From Crambe crambe (Eukaryota > Porifera > Demospongiae > Poecilosclerida > Crambeidae), in NCBI GenBank assembly GCA_963924555.1, contig OZ004592.1, positions 2,976,001 to 3,040,000 on the forward strand: a stretch of DNA of 64,000 bases, read 5' to 3'. Shown here piece by piece: positions 25,543-36,800 of the stretch. The number at the start of each line of letters is the position of its first letter. Within the stretch, counting starts at the first letter, position 1. The notes beneath the pieces were generated by a model, which did no database searches, had not been told where the DNA came from, and saw only the letters and a list, made by a program, of their open reading frames with translations. A program made the position numbers and the translations under genes.

Positions 25543-25631
25543 CAGTCAATAACACGCATGCGTATGGGGGAGTTTTGCGCATGACTAGTTTCATGGATCT
25601 TACAATATTGAAAATAACGATTATAAAAAAA
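25543..25631 (-). promoter_or_regulatory. 89-bp interval between gene A stop and gene B start
   Basis: This interval must hold the end of gene A 3' sequence and the gene B 5' leader. It contains ACGCATGCGTG at about 25554-25564, an NRF-1-like palindrome that could serve gene B. No AATAAA is visible on the minus strand within it. Confidence 0.45.
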
Positions 25632-28600
25632 TTAACATTCTGTAGTCTGAATAGTAACAGTTCCATCAGAACTGACACATGTCTCTGTCTCAAAAGGAGA
25701 GCAAGACCGGCTTAGAGATGCATAACTTGGGTCGTGTGACTTCAACTTGCAACTCTCATTCTTGAAATAAGAATCCCTCCTAAGACTTATAGTGGCAGAG
25801 GAATTCATATCTATTTCTTGACTCTCATAGCCTGAAGACCCTCCAATCTTTGTCAAAACAGAATTATTCCAATTACTTGTATCTGAATTACCAATATCAT
25901 CATCGTCAGACAGAGAAGATTTGATAACTTCAGTCTCAGTGGATGATTCAGAACGTGAGGAAGTGTTGCTGTCATCAGTTTCTGTCCCGTTACTCTCCTG
26001 CAACGGTGTCAGTACTGATTTGTTGGAACAGCGCTTGGCAGCTTTACTACTTCCTAAGTTTCGACTGTAAGGTTTCCTAGGAGAAGGTGTTTTCAGCTGT
26101 AACAAGCAATCATTCAAGCATAGCACTGGCAAGTTGTCAGAAGAAAGAGATATTTCTCTCAGTAGTGGAGGCTTCGGTTTTGACAATGGCATTACTGTCG
26201 TTTGGCTGAGTAATTCCTCTTTGGTGGGTCTTCCACAAGAATGGTCGCCATTTTCATTATCACCTAAAATGTTTCCACTACGGATAGGTGTTTCAGGTTT
26301 AATAGGCCCACCTACCCCCACTATGGGAGTATGGCCCTCATGAACTTCTGTGATAGGGGTGAGATCGGATAGTGATCTTGAACGCCTATGAATTTCAGTA
26401 ATATCAGACGTTCTTCGAACATGTGACTTAGTGCTTATATGATAGTGTGGATGCAGCTTCTTAGCATCAGTCAATTTCAGACGCATAGCAGCTCTTTTAG
26501 AAGTTATATCAGTTACATCAGAATCAGATTCTGTACTGCTGGATGACACCAAGATGCTAGACTTTTTCTGCCTACATTCAGAAGTCTTTACCTGCTTTTG
26601 TGAAATTAGATCTTGCATATGGTTATAACGTCCCTGAAGTTTATGGCAAGGACAATCTGGCAATTCACATTCTTTGTTATGCATTAAACAAGTCATAACT
26701 TCAAGGAGAACTGCGTCTGGAATGTTTCGAACAGAGTGTAAATGTGAGGCGGTGGATCTTGAGTCATCAGAAACTGAACGTTTGCAAAATGACTGAGTAG
26801 AAGAAGCATGAGATACGTGGTTATGTGGGTTACCACAACAGAGAAATTGATCATCGTAACCATTACTAAGTGGAAAAGGTGGATGATTATGTTCAGTAGC
26901 ACATACATTAACTCCAGAAGATGAATAATGTCGGTGAAATGTTGCATGATGCTGTCCATGTTGGCAGCATACTTCAGTATTACCATGATGGTGCAAAGAA
27001 CAAATGTTCTGGCAGGAGTTGCTAGTAGATGGTATATAAGTTGAATTAGTTCGTGAGCTACCTGTATGAAAAGAGCTGTCAGAGTTGTGTCTTCTCTCCC
27101 ATGGCCTTGGAGGAACAAGAAGGGAATCAGTAGCATCATGGCCAAAAGTAGGCATTTTATGAGCACCAGGAATGTTCCCAGACACACCAGACAGACCAGA
27201 TAAATCAGACCCTCCAGATCTAGAATTGTTACAGGGAGGTCCTTCTGAACCATTACATGAACAGCATTCTGATCGTGACTGATAACAGGGAGGCTCTTCT
27301 GATCCACAAGGCAAGAACTTGGCCTTAGGGTTGTTTGGATCACATTCAATGCCATATTGACGTGAAAATGGATGGTGGGCTGGGGTAATATTTTCAGTTC
27401 CTGCGATTGCACTGGCTGGGATTTCTTCGTATATTCGATTATTGTGTGTATACCGGGGGGACACATGGGAGATGCCAGATTCGGAAGTAGAACGCTTCTT
27501 ACGAAAATAAATCATCATACCACATACGAAGACAATTAAATATAGCAACAGAATTACTGCTGCTACTCCTGCAGACACGCCAATCCCTATCGCCACTGTG
27601 GTAGGTGTTTCAGAAGATGAAGTGGACAGTGGTCGAGTGACCGTTGTGTTAGGTGTAGCAGCGGAGGACAGAGCTACAGAAACAAACAAAATTATTAGGG
27701 TATATTATTTGGAGGCACTTGCTCTGTATCGTATTATACGTACATTACATGTACACTACATTTGTTAAACAGTGAAGTTAATGACAGGTGTAAAGGTAAC
27801 CATTATAATCTCTAAACATATTATAGAGAAAGCAATCAGCTTATGCTTTATGGTAACAATCAGGGTTCTCCCCAAAGGGTGTTAGAGAGGTGCAACACCA
27901 CTCTGATGGGGCCCATTTTTCTTTCATGTGACAATGTATTTAATAGCCCCAAGAATATGATGCAGTATTCAAGCACCACTCTGTGATCGGTTTTCACTGG
28001 GGAGAACCCTGATGACGATTTGATTATTTGCACCCACTTAGGAAAGAGAATACTATGAGACAGTCAAGGGTAGAAATCACGTCTTAGTCAAAGATAAAAT
28101 CTTCTGCCTTTTGAATTTTTTTTTTCAAAAGTAGAAAGCGTGAATAAAGTTTGATTTCTACCCTCGACTGTCACAATCATGTATAAGTCTTGAGAAGGAA
28201 GATCACAAACAGTCCTATGCTGGCTGGATCTATATTGAGCTGTTGTGATTTCTACCCTCGACTGTCACAATCATGTATAAGTCTTGAGAAGGAAGATCAC
28301 AAACAGTCCTATGCTGGCTGGATCTATATTGAGCTGTTGTGTATAATAACAAGTAGTTAGATAATCACGTCATAACCTTATAACCTTATAACCTTATGAC
28401 ATTACAGATCCTGCTGCAGAAATGGATGATGGATCAAATGTACTTCGCTATGTTTTTTCTTGTGACATGCTCAAGGAAATATTTACTACTTACAAATCAA
28501 AAGAAAAGAAAGAAATGTATGTCCATGTATCAGATTTTATAAGGTAGGGGAACCTTTAATCGTCAAAGAAAATGGTGGCCTACTCGCAGGAGATACAACA

Positions 28601-30256
28601 AAGACCACTTGCTACTGTCAAAGTATTTTTATTGCAAGAGGTGACATCAAAGTGAATAACAGGAATAGTTTGTATAGATGAACAGCTGATAATCCAAAAG
28701 AAGATTGAAGTTAGAACTATCTAAGTACGGCCATTACATGCACATAATCTTACGAGGCCGTCAAAATGGATGCTCATATATATAGATAGTAGGATTTTCT
28801 CTAGTATGATGGCAGCAAGTGCAATGTAGAACCAGATAAACAATTTATTTAACTTTTGAAATACCTTTCCTCTTCTATGAAGATTTTAGGTAGCTAGAAA
28901 GTCAGTGTAGTGTTTTGAGAAAACTGTAAAGTGAAATCGAGGGAGTTTATATAACCTTATGACCTTTAATCTGGCATCCCTACATATGTAGGAAATACCA
29001 GGGTACTGTACACTTGTGGCTCTTAGGAGTCAAAATAACAGACTATCCCAGAGAAAGGACTTACCAGGATTTACAGTTAATTCAACTATAACAATTACAT
29101 CATTGGTCATCAGTGTCGAATACTGCAGATTTTGTTCCACAATGCACTGAATGTTATAGTCTTGCTTCTCCATTATGTTAGAATGAAGCTCGCCAGTCCT
29201 TATCTCCAAGGTGGTATTAATAACAGAACTAATATTGTCTTCAAGCATCTTTATAGATATCCCATTATGCCCACAGCTATCAATATCACAAGTTGACTCA
29301 TTAAATATCCACCGCATGGTGATATTGGTTCCTTTACCACTGCACTGGAACATTGCAAGTTGACCATTGGTTACACTCAGGAGTTCAGGGGATGCTCTTC
29401 CTTCAATTCCTTCTAAAAAAAGGAGATAAATCTAGTACTATATCATACTACTATTACACCTTACCAAATACATTGAATTTCATGCTAGGTCCTTCAATTG
29501 GCGGATGTACCACACAGCGGTCACTAGCAGTTAAGTTGCACCGTGTCAGTGATAACTTGCAGCGATATACCCTCTGATCATTAAGGTTCGATACCGGTAT
29601 GGAAAGGTTTCTACTATTATCAAGGAGCATGAATCCATTCGACTCGGGATCATCAGCTAATTGTACTGCACTAGAATTCTCAATCCGTTCCCATGTTATA
29701 GAATAGTTTAAATGCATGCGAACAGTCGGCAGTGGTATGGGACATCTTAGGTTTGCACGTGTACCACGGAATACATCAGTACAGACAGTTTGATTAGACA
29801 CAGTTGGTACAGCTATAATGAAAATATATAAATCAATCATGGTTATGTGGTTTCAATATTCTAGATTAGAGTTTTGCTAAGCATGCCTTCCAGTTAGTAG
29901 CTAAGCAAAGAATTATCTGCTTATCACTTCTATAAGATCAAGCTAGCTCTGTTTAGCTCACCAGCAAACACGACAGGGTCAGAGGACTCATCCCCTATTG
30001 TACAGAAAACAAATCCCTCCTTTTCTGAAGTAATGGTATAAGTTCGATAGTTCTGACCTACATCTGTCCGGAGATTCTTCATAGAGCTGGTGCTGGTGCG
30101 GAAGTTGAATCTCGCACCGGGATCAGGAAATCCATCTTCGTTGATGCACTGGAACCTTATTACATTTTGATCGTCTGGTGAAGGCAGAATGAATTCAAGA
30201 GTAACGGTGGCAGCGCTGAGCTGAAAACAACCCAACAGCAAGAGCAGTGGTGCCAT
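25632..30256 (-). CDS. gene A: three-Ig receptor with very long cytoplasmic tail, 1010 aa predicted
   Basis: Four exons on the minus strand: 30256-29962, 29812-29465, 29412-29065 and 27673-25632 (3033 nt, stop TAA; all junctions phase 1). The start M-A-P-L-L-L-L-L-G-C begins a clear signal peptide. An in-frame ATG upstream at 30355 would put 33 polar residues before it and was not chosen. Three Ig-like domains follow, one per exon (about 20-98, 99-214, 215-330), the last two on exons of exactly 348 bp. A Ser/Thr-rich stalk leads to a TM helix at about 357-387 and the stop-transfer R-K-K-R. The single last exon encodes a tail of about 620 residues with I-Y-E-E-I at Tyr412 (the classical Src-family SH2 ligand pattern), a Cys/His-rich stretch with C-E-L-P-D-C-P-C-H that faintly recalls one TAZ zinc-finger repeat, and acidic/Ser-rich blocks. 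No enzyme domain is seen. Likely a phospho-signalling surface receptor; no orthologue recognised. Confidence 0.82.
27861..28011. mobile_element. short MITE with CAGGGTTCTCC terminal inverted repeats
   Basis: The ends CAGGGTTCTCCCCA (27861) and TGGGGAGAACCCTG (ending 28011) are perfect inverted repeats around 120 bp of non-coding DNA. The termini look hAT-like (CAGGG start). The flanking 8-mers gtaacaat and atgacgat agree at 5 of 8 positions, so a decayed target duplication is possible. It lies in the last intron of gene A. Confidence 0.7.
28059..28340. repeat. small inverted-repeat element plus perfect 94-bp tandem duplication
   Basis: gacagtcaagggtagaaatc (28059) is the inverted partner of gatttctaccctcgactgtc (28153). 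The 94-bp unit 28153-28246, which starts with that right terminus, is repeated without visible change at 28247-28340. The likely history is a MITE of about 110 bp followed by duplication of its right end together with flanking DNA. Confidence 0.75.
28422..28547 (+). pseudogene. short orphan coding-like stretch in the gene A intron, plus strand
   Basis: 41 codons (M-D-D-G-S-N-V-L-R-Y ... V-S-D-F-I-R) follow an acceptor-like attacag at 28401-28407 and end in TAG. Codon use looks protein-like, but no homologue is recognised and no partner exon lies nearby on this strand. It may be a transposed exon fragment. Confidence 0.2.
28548..29064. other. rest of gene A last intron
   Basis: Non-coding. 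A block ending in ataaccttatgacctttaat-ctggcatccctac (about 28945-28983) carries the CATCCCTAC motif and resembles 32690-32745, so it is probably a partial member of the AGTAGGGATG family. Confidence 0.45.
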
Positions 30257-30634
30257 GAATTTGATACAATTAACACTCTCTACAGAATTTGCCGTGGTTT
30301 TTAATTTTGTAATGACGGATATCCGTCCGGCCGGCTGGCCGGACGGTGGTACCAAATTCCTGAGATTGGGAATCTGGCTGGCAGAGCACAGTCACGGTGG
30401 ACGTGGAGCATAGCAGTGGAGATCGAGAGTGGAGATCGAGAGAGCGGTGACAGCGTAGCAGCAGTCTCTTACAATTATTGTATGTAAGTATATTGAGTAC
30501 ACGCAATATTTGATGTAATCAAGCTGTATTGATGGGTATTAATTGGAATATATTGTTACCGTTATGTTACAACTTATGCATGCCTATTCACACAAGCTAG
30601 CAGCTTCATACTCTATCCTGTGCTATTAGAAATT
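30257..30634. promoter_or_regulatory. shared bidirectional promoter of gene A and the ARFGEF gene
   Basis: The start codons of gene A (minus, 30256) and the ARFGEF gene (plus, 30635) face away from each other across 378 bp. The interval holds a perfect GC-rich hairpin (CCGTCCGGCC-GGCT-GGCCGGACGG, 30323-30346), the overlapping palindrome cggatatccg, and a direct repeat of gagatcgagagtg-type text at about 30415-30445. This is the most GC-rich spot in the neighbourhood. Shared promoter function is inferred from geometry. Confidence 0.6.
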
Positions 30635-30845
30635 ATGGCCTCACCATCAGGACCAGGAAGAAATGTGTTCCTAACACGAGCATTAGAAAAGATTCTCTTG
30701 GAACGCGAGATAAAGCGGACTCATCATGCCCAATTGCGAAACTCCTGTGAGATAACACTGAGTAAGTACATAAAAACATTGATGTGATATATGCACTGTC
30801 ATTAGATTGTGTGTCCATCAACTACTCTATCCCTACTTCACCCGT

Positions 30846-30882
<37 letters not shown>

Positions 30883-33800
30883 TGAATGTTTGCTCTCATG
30901 AGGGTTGGGATAGAGTAGTAGGAGGGGCATAGGGTCTCTTGTTCATGAACTTTTTTGAACTTTACACACACAGCCATCCCTACTTGCCTTTTTTATTTAG
31001 AATAAATATTTTTTCGATGCTCAGAGGGTTGTGAGTGATCACTAAAACCCTAGGCACTGATCTGGTTATGAATCAAGCCTGCCTAAGCAGATTCAAATTC
31101 ATTTCAGCTTGTACACTATGATGAAACCTCCAATGAACTGCATAGCTACAATGCAGTTTGGGACAAACTTTAACTGTGCATATGAGGATAGGATATCACA
31201 CAAGTTAGTGAGCATCCAGTTGCCTATAAGAAAATATATAGTATCTCTGACTCTATAATTATTCTGGATACATTTACCATATTTTCATCTCTAATCTCCA
31301 TTACTTCAAAAAAGGTGACAAACAAGTAAAGGGTCCTTTATAAATAGTTTTTCTCTTTGATCAATCAATCGTTACAACATCCTGGGTGACAGCAAATATG
31401 GTAGACTAAGAGACTAGTCAAATACAAGGTCAAAATCCAGGAATCAAGGGGACAGGGCATATTTCTAGTGCACTGCAAAAATGTCTGCCTTGTTGTAGGT
31501 TGAAAGCTAGCAGGTTGGAAAATTAATGACATGCTATTTTTGAACATGTCAAGCTTTATAGCACAGTCAATTTCTGAAGTAAGTTGTTTGATGATGATGA
31601 AGTTGACGAAGGACCAGATGAAAATGATGATTATAGAGGTTCTGCTCTTCATACTTGAGTCCTAGCTCACTGAAGGTGTTCTGTCTTCAAGTCAGGAGTT
31701 GCTAATAGTAGAAGAGAATTATGGAAGAGAATTATGAAAGTTACTATTCCAATGGGCCATTTGTGCCATCCCTACTTAAAGAGTACTCTGATAGAAAAAA
31801 AGAATTGAAACAAGTGAGTGGAAGAATTCCTTCCAACCCAAATCTAGCTGGGATTGTTTCATATGAGGCTGCAGTACATCCAGCTAGATTTTAAGGCCAT
31901 CAATCCCGACAGAACATATTCATTTAGTGCGCTCACTTACTGTCATTATAGGGCCATCTCTATATAACCTATTTATTTACTGTTATTTCCTCTAGTTGAA
32001 GTAGTTCATAGTCAATAGCTAATTTCATACTGCTGCTTCCCCCAATACTAGAGTAAATGTACTGCAGCCTCATATGAAATCAATCCCCTACATTTACATC
32101 CACTGCCTATAGCTAGCTAATGGCAGTTGTAAATGTAGGGATTGTTTTCTGCAGTACATTATACAGCCCAACTAGATTTTAGGCCATCCCTACTTAACCT
32201 TTTTATTTAGAAGAAATTTTTTGTGCTCACTTGTTTCCATCCTTTTTCTTTGTAAGATGTGAAGACCTAGCTTATAGCTACCCTGTAGCCATGTACATGC
32301 AGATGCTATCCTACGTGGCCCCGCACGTGTGCTGGCTTCAAAATGGCGGAGGTGTCTATCATGAATTGTGAAGTAGAACCTCGGTCAAAACTGATACCAA
32401 AAGATCAGTCTCTAGGTGCCACTCTAGATGACTACATATAGCCAGTAAGTTGATGCATCAATATGCCTTTTCTTGCCCAAAAGGTGGACCTCACTGCAAA
32501 TTTATTGACCGAGGTATGTCACAATGCGAGTGTTGAACTGGGATCTTGTCAGGATCCTCCTCTGTTGAACAGGGTAGTGCTTGACATAGCTGCTCATATA
32601 TTAGTGAATGAATTCTAGATTTTTAAACGCTCTTCCCTCTTCTGTGCAGATGTAGTATTTCATTGTAGCCTTCTGAGAACCTGTAGAGTAGAAGAAAAAG
32701 TTTATACAATCTTATGACTTTTGACCCGCCATCCCTACTTAGAGTGCTTGATATATCAGAGAGCGTGGTAGCGCTCTCTATGTAGGGATGACCTATGACC
32801 CTCCATAGGGCTAATACAAAATGAAGTTGGATTTTCTCAGAAAATAGTAAGTTGTAGCTGCTATGACTATATACCCTGTCTTTTATGCACATTGTTATCA
32901 TGCAGGAGAATTTTGGAGGCTGAAACACTCAACACGGAGGAACAATGATAGCGCACTTTTTCATGATTTCTTATTCTTCAGGTTCTTAATCATATTCTTC
33001 ATAATGGCACGATCTGGAGAAAAATTGGGCCGCGCTTGGGCCATGTTCTATATATGAATCTGTTCCATTTTACTCGGACCAGGTCCACGTCCTATTGGTT
33101 TAGCCTCTAGTTCACTCAGAAAAAAAGCTGCTATCTTTACAGTTGACTATACGAAGAAGCCATTAAACAACGCGCATGCGTAAACAACGAAGTTGCCATG
33201 ACTCTCGATCACTCAAAGTTCTCGAACAAAACTTAAAGCCATTTCTTCTGAGATCAGAACAAAAATCAGCTCTAAGATAAGGCTATCTGTACTAAGGACA
33301 GCGTTTGAACTTTGAATAGTGAGTAACGCTCGAGCTCCCGTGAGCTGTGCATTATTTAGAAACGAAAGCTAGCCGGATGATTGAGCAGCTCAGCTGTATC
33401 TTTAGAACTGAAGGCTTTAGTCTCACTAAATTGTTTACCAGGCTTGATTGTGATCCAACATTGCAACACAAGACCTATGAATCTCATGAAGCAAGGATAG
33501 CCAATTGAACTGCAGCTCTCCCACTACCACTCGTATTAGCCTCATCCCAGGCCTGAGACTACACTCTTATGAACTTAATGGTATAACTGGTATGTGTAGT
33601 TAATTTAAGAAAAAAAGAAGCTATAGATGTACAGCACTGACCACCTCCTGCAAAAAGAAATCATGGGCCTGGCATAACAAGTAGCTAGCTATAATGAGAT
33701 GACCTGTACAAAAAAAATGAAGGAAACAAGTAAAGAAAAAACATTTATTCAAATAAATGAAGGTGATGTAGGGATGACTATAGTTAACTGGTCAAAAAAG

Positions 33801-36800
33801 AGATGAAACAAGAGCTGAATAAGTGAGATTATGCAAGGTGAAGTCGAATCCGGGTGCAGTCACTAGTTAACTGGTCAAAAAAGAGATGAAACAAGAGCTG
33901 AATAAATGAGATTATGCAAGGATGAAGTCAAATCCGGGTGCAGTCACTGTGTGACGTACCCACATTCGACTTTATCCTTGCATAATCTCATTTATTCAGC
34001 TCTTGTTTCATCTCTTTTTTGACCAGTTAACTATAGTCATCCCTACATCACCTTCATTTATTTGAATAAATGTTTTTTCTTTCTTGTATATATGTTTGGA
34101 ACAATAATATTTTAAGCAGAATGATGTATAATAAAAAATAATAATAATGATTTGCGAATAGCTAAAAAATTTGGGGATGTATATTATGTGGTTGTTAGCT
34201 TCTTTAATGACAACAATTGTTCACTTGATTAGACACTGCTGCAGCTACTAACTAGGGTAATGTGCAACATTCGACAGCGAGTGAGCAAGTAAAGTAGCTG
34301 ATAGGTTCCAATTCATGGACTCCTTAGATATTGCTATTAGAGAGAGACAGTCATGTTTTGTAGTGGTGGTTCCTACCTGGCAGCTGGATGCAGGAAGCTA
34401 TAATGCTTAAGCACTTAGGACCTAAAATCCACTTAGATAAGCCTAGCACCAACTATCCACTATGACAAAACAGCTTGCTTATTATATAATTATTAATTGG
34501 AGCATGGGGAGGATGCTACTAATACACGACACATACATGTGCCTGGGGCAATCAGGAGTGTAGACCTCCACAATTTCAATGAGTTATGAATTATTTCATT
34601 CTTCAGGGCACAGTTCGAGTGATGGCCAAGCTTGAGGGCAATTATTATTATTAGGGAGGGGGGGGGGGGGGGGGGGGGGGGAGGAGGCATTTTGCTCCTA
34701 TCCAATTTCAATTTTTAAAAAAGCCAGATTCTCTGATTCCAAATGTTGATAATTTACTTATCCAACTGCCAGTATACATAAATGCTTTTTGGCCCCTTCA
34801 GATTCCTGATTTTATATCTTCATGATTGAAGTTTGGAAATCAGAAATGGATACATTTTTCCTTCCACCTTGATTACATACTACATAATATGATGTATATT
34901 ATTTTCTATTTGTTCCACACACCAAACAGAAAAGATCAAAGCTGAACTGCAGAAGGCTGCCAATACAAAGCTGTAAGTATAATTATATTGATGATAAAGA
35001 ACTGATTACTGTACTTGTAATTATAAAAAGGAGGTTACACAAAATGAGCACTAATCTATTAGGTCAACTTCAGTCATCCATCTTTATCTACTGACTGCTG
35101 AAGTCATTTCTAAAGAGAGAATGAGCTAGACGACTTTACCTTCTTAAGTTTACTATAAAACACGAGTAATGCAAGATTTCATTAATCTTATAAAAGAAGG
35201 GTAATCCCACTAACTTTCCCCTTCCCTGCTATAAATTGACTGAGAACTATACCTATAATAAAGTAGTTCCCATATGGCCATGGGGCAATGGGAAGGGTAA
35301 TGTCCATAATTAAGCTAACATACATCTGGTTCAGGAACAAGTCTACACTTGCTATTAAATGGTGAAGCTAGAGCAGACAGAGAATTGCCATCCTTTCACA
35401 CATGCATGATTTAGGCTATAACATGGACTGCATGCAGGTCTAGTTTTCTATCCCAGGTATGAAGTCTATGGCCTCAACATGTCTCTCCAGTATTCTTTAT
35501 TTCAGAAAGAAGGCAAGACTTATACTGTCTTCATAACCTACAATATGCTGTTGTATAATTTGTTCTTCAACCATTATATAAAACTGCTGCTGCTCATTAT
35601 TAGCTATGTAGCTATATAGGTTTTTGGCTTAGTGCCTTCATGACTGTGCTGTTCAGGAGATGGCCTAACTGATAACGTAAGGTGTGGACCACTGACAAAG
35701 AGCACTTTGGTTTTGTACAGCTTTGGTGGTGGTCATCAGTCACTGGTGATTCAAATGAAAGTGTGGACTGTATTGCTTTCAGAGTGTTTGTGTATGCATG
35801 TGAGTAAAACTTTTAGTCATCAGCATTACGCAAGAAAGAGAAAATTTCTAAGTAGAGATGCCCCAACCTCTAAGAGGGGGGATATATTATAAATTATAAT
35901 AAATAACTACCATCAGGACCACTTAAAAGTGCTGAGGAATCCTCATATAGCTCTATTATTAAACTGGTCAATCAACTAGCAATGACTTCCATGTATATTT
36001 TGGCAAGCAAGTGGGCCTCTCCTTAACAGCACCATGAGCAGCAATGGTGGAATGATGCTATATACCTCACAACCATGAAAATTAAGAATTCATATTGACT
36101 ATCAGAGAGAGCAGTAGCTCTCTCTATGTAGGGATGACGTGGACGGCTGCGTGTGCTGCCTATAGACTAATATTCTATATTGAGCATTGACCCTTCTAAG
36201 TCATCCCTACATAGCAAGTCTGCTCAAAAGAGAGCAGCATAGCAAGAAAGTAAATCTCTAGATCTTTTCACATTGCTTCTAAACTCTTGAGTCATCTACT
36301 GTCACCCTCTTGAACTACAACTTCTTAGTTCTGTGGAGAATTTTGATGGTGAAAACTTTAGAAGCTGGCAATAACTATAATAATATAAATAACAGATTTG
36401 GCTGGGCTGTATGTTCTGCATAACTATTACATCATCATTTGGCTTTAAATCTCCCTTAAGTCAAATCCTAAATGCAGTCCTGCGTAGAAGTCATTTTTTC
36501 AGAATAATTACTCCTATGTATGTTCTTTTATCTCCAATACTTTACCATGAGTAATGAAAACATGTTTTATTCTGGTGGTACAATAAGAAAAATTCCTGCT
36601 GCGCAATACCTGATGCTAGAGTTACCAAACCTGGCTAGAGTGGGACCCACCAAAGAGGGTCAGCACCACCAGATTAGTGATAGATCACACCACACCCAAT
36701 AAGCCAACTCCAAGCTGGGTTGCGTCTATATACTGATCCAAGATAATAATTGACAGAAAAACATTTATTAAAGTGATGGTATCTGTGCAGGTATAAATAA

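Larger units (their letters stand above)
30762..34929 (+). other. ARFGEF intron 1 (4.2 kb), repeat-filled
   Basis: It starts with a C-run and then carries several partial or whole members of the AGTAGGGATG repeat family, a dispersed repeat on the minus strand, a foldback element and a G-run (listed separately). No coding exon besides the flanking ones was recognised. Confidence 0.6.

Noticed and set aside
30257-30355. Upstream start codon for gene A (M-V-P-P-S-G)
   Set aside because: It would place 33 polar residues ahead of a textbook signal peptide; the internal M-A-P-L-L start is more plausible.
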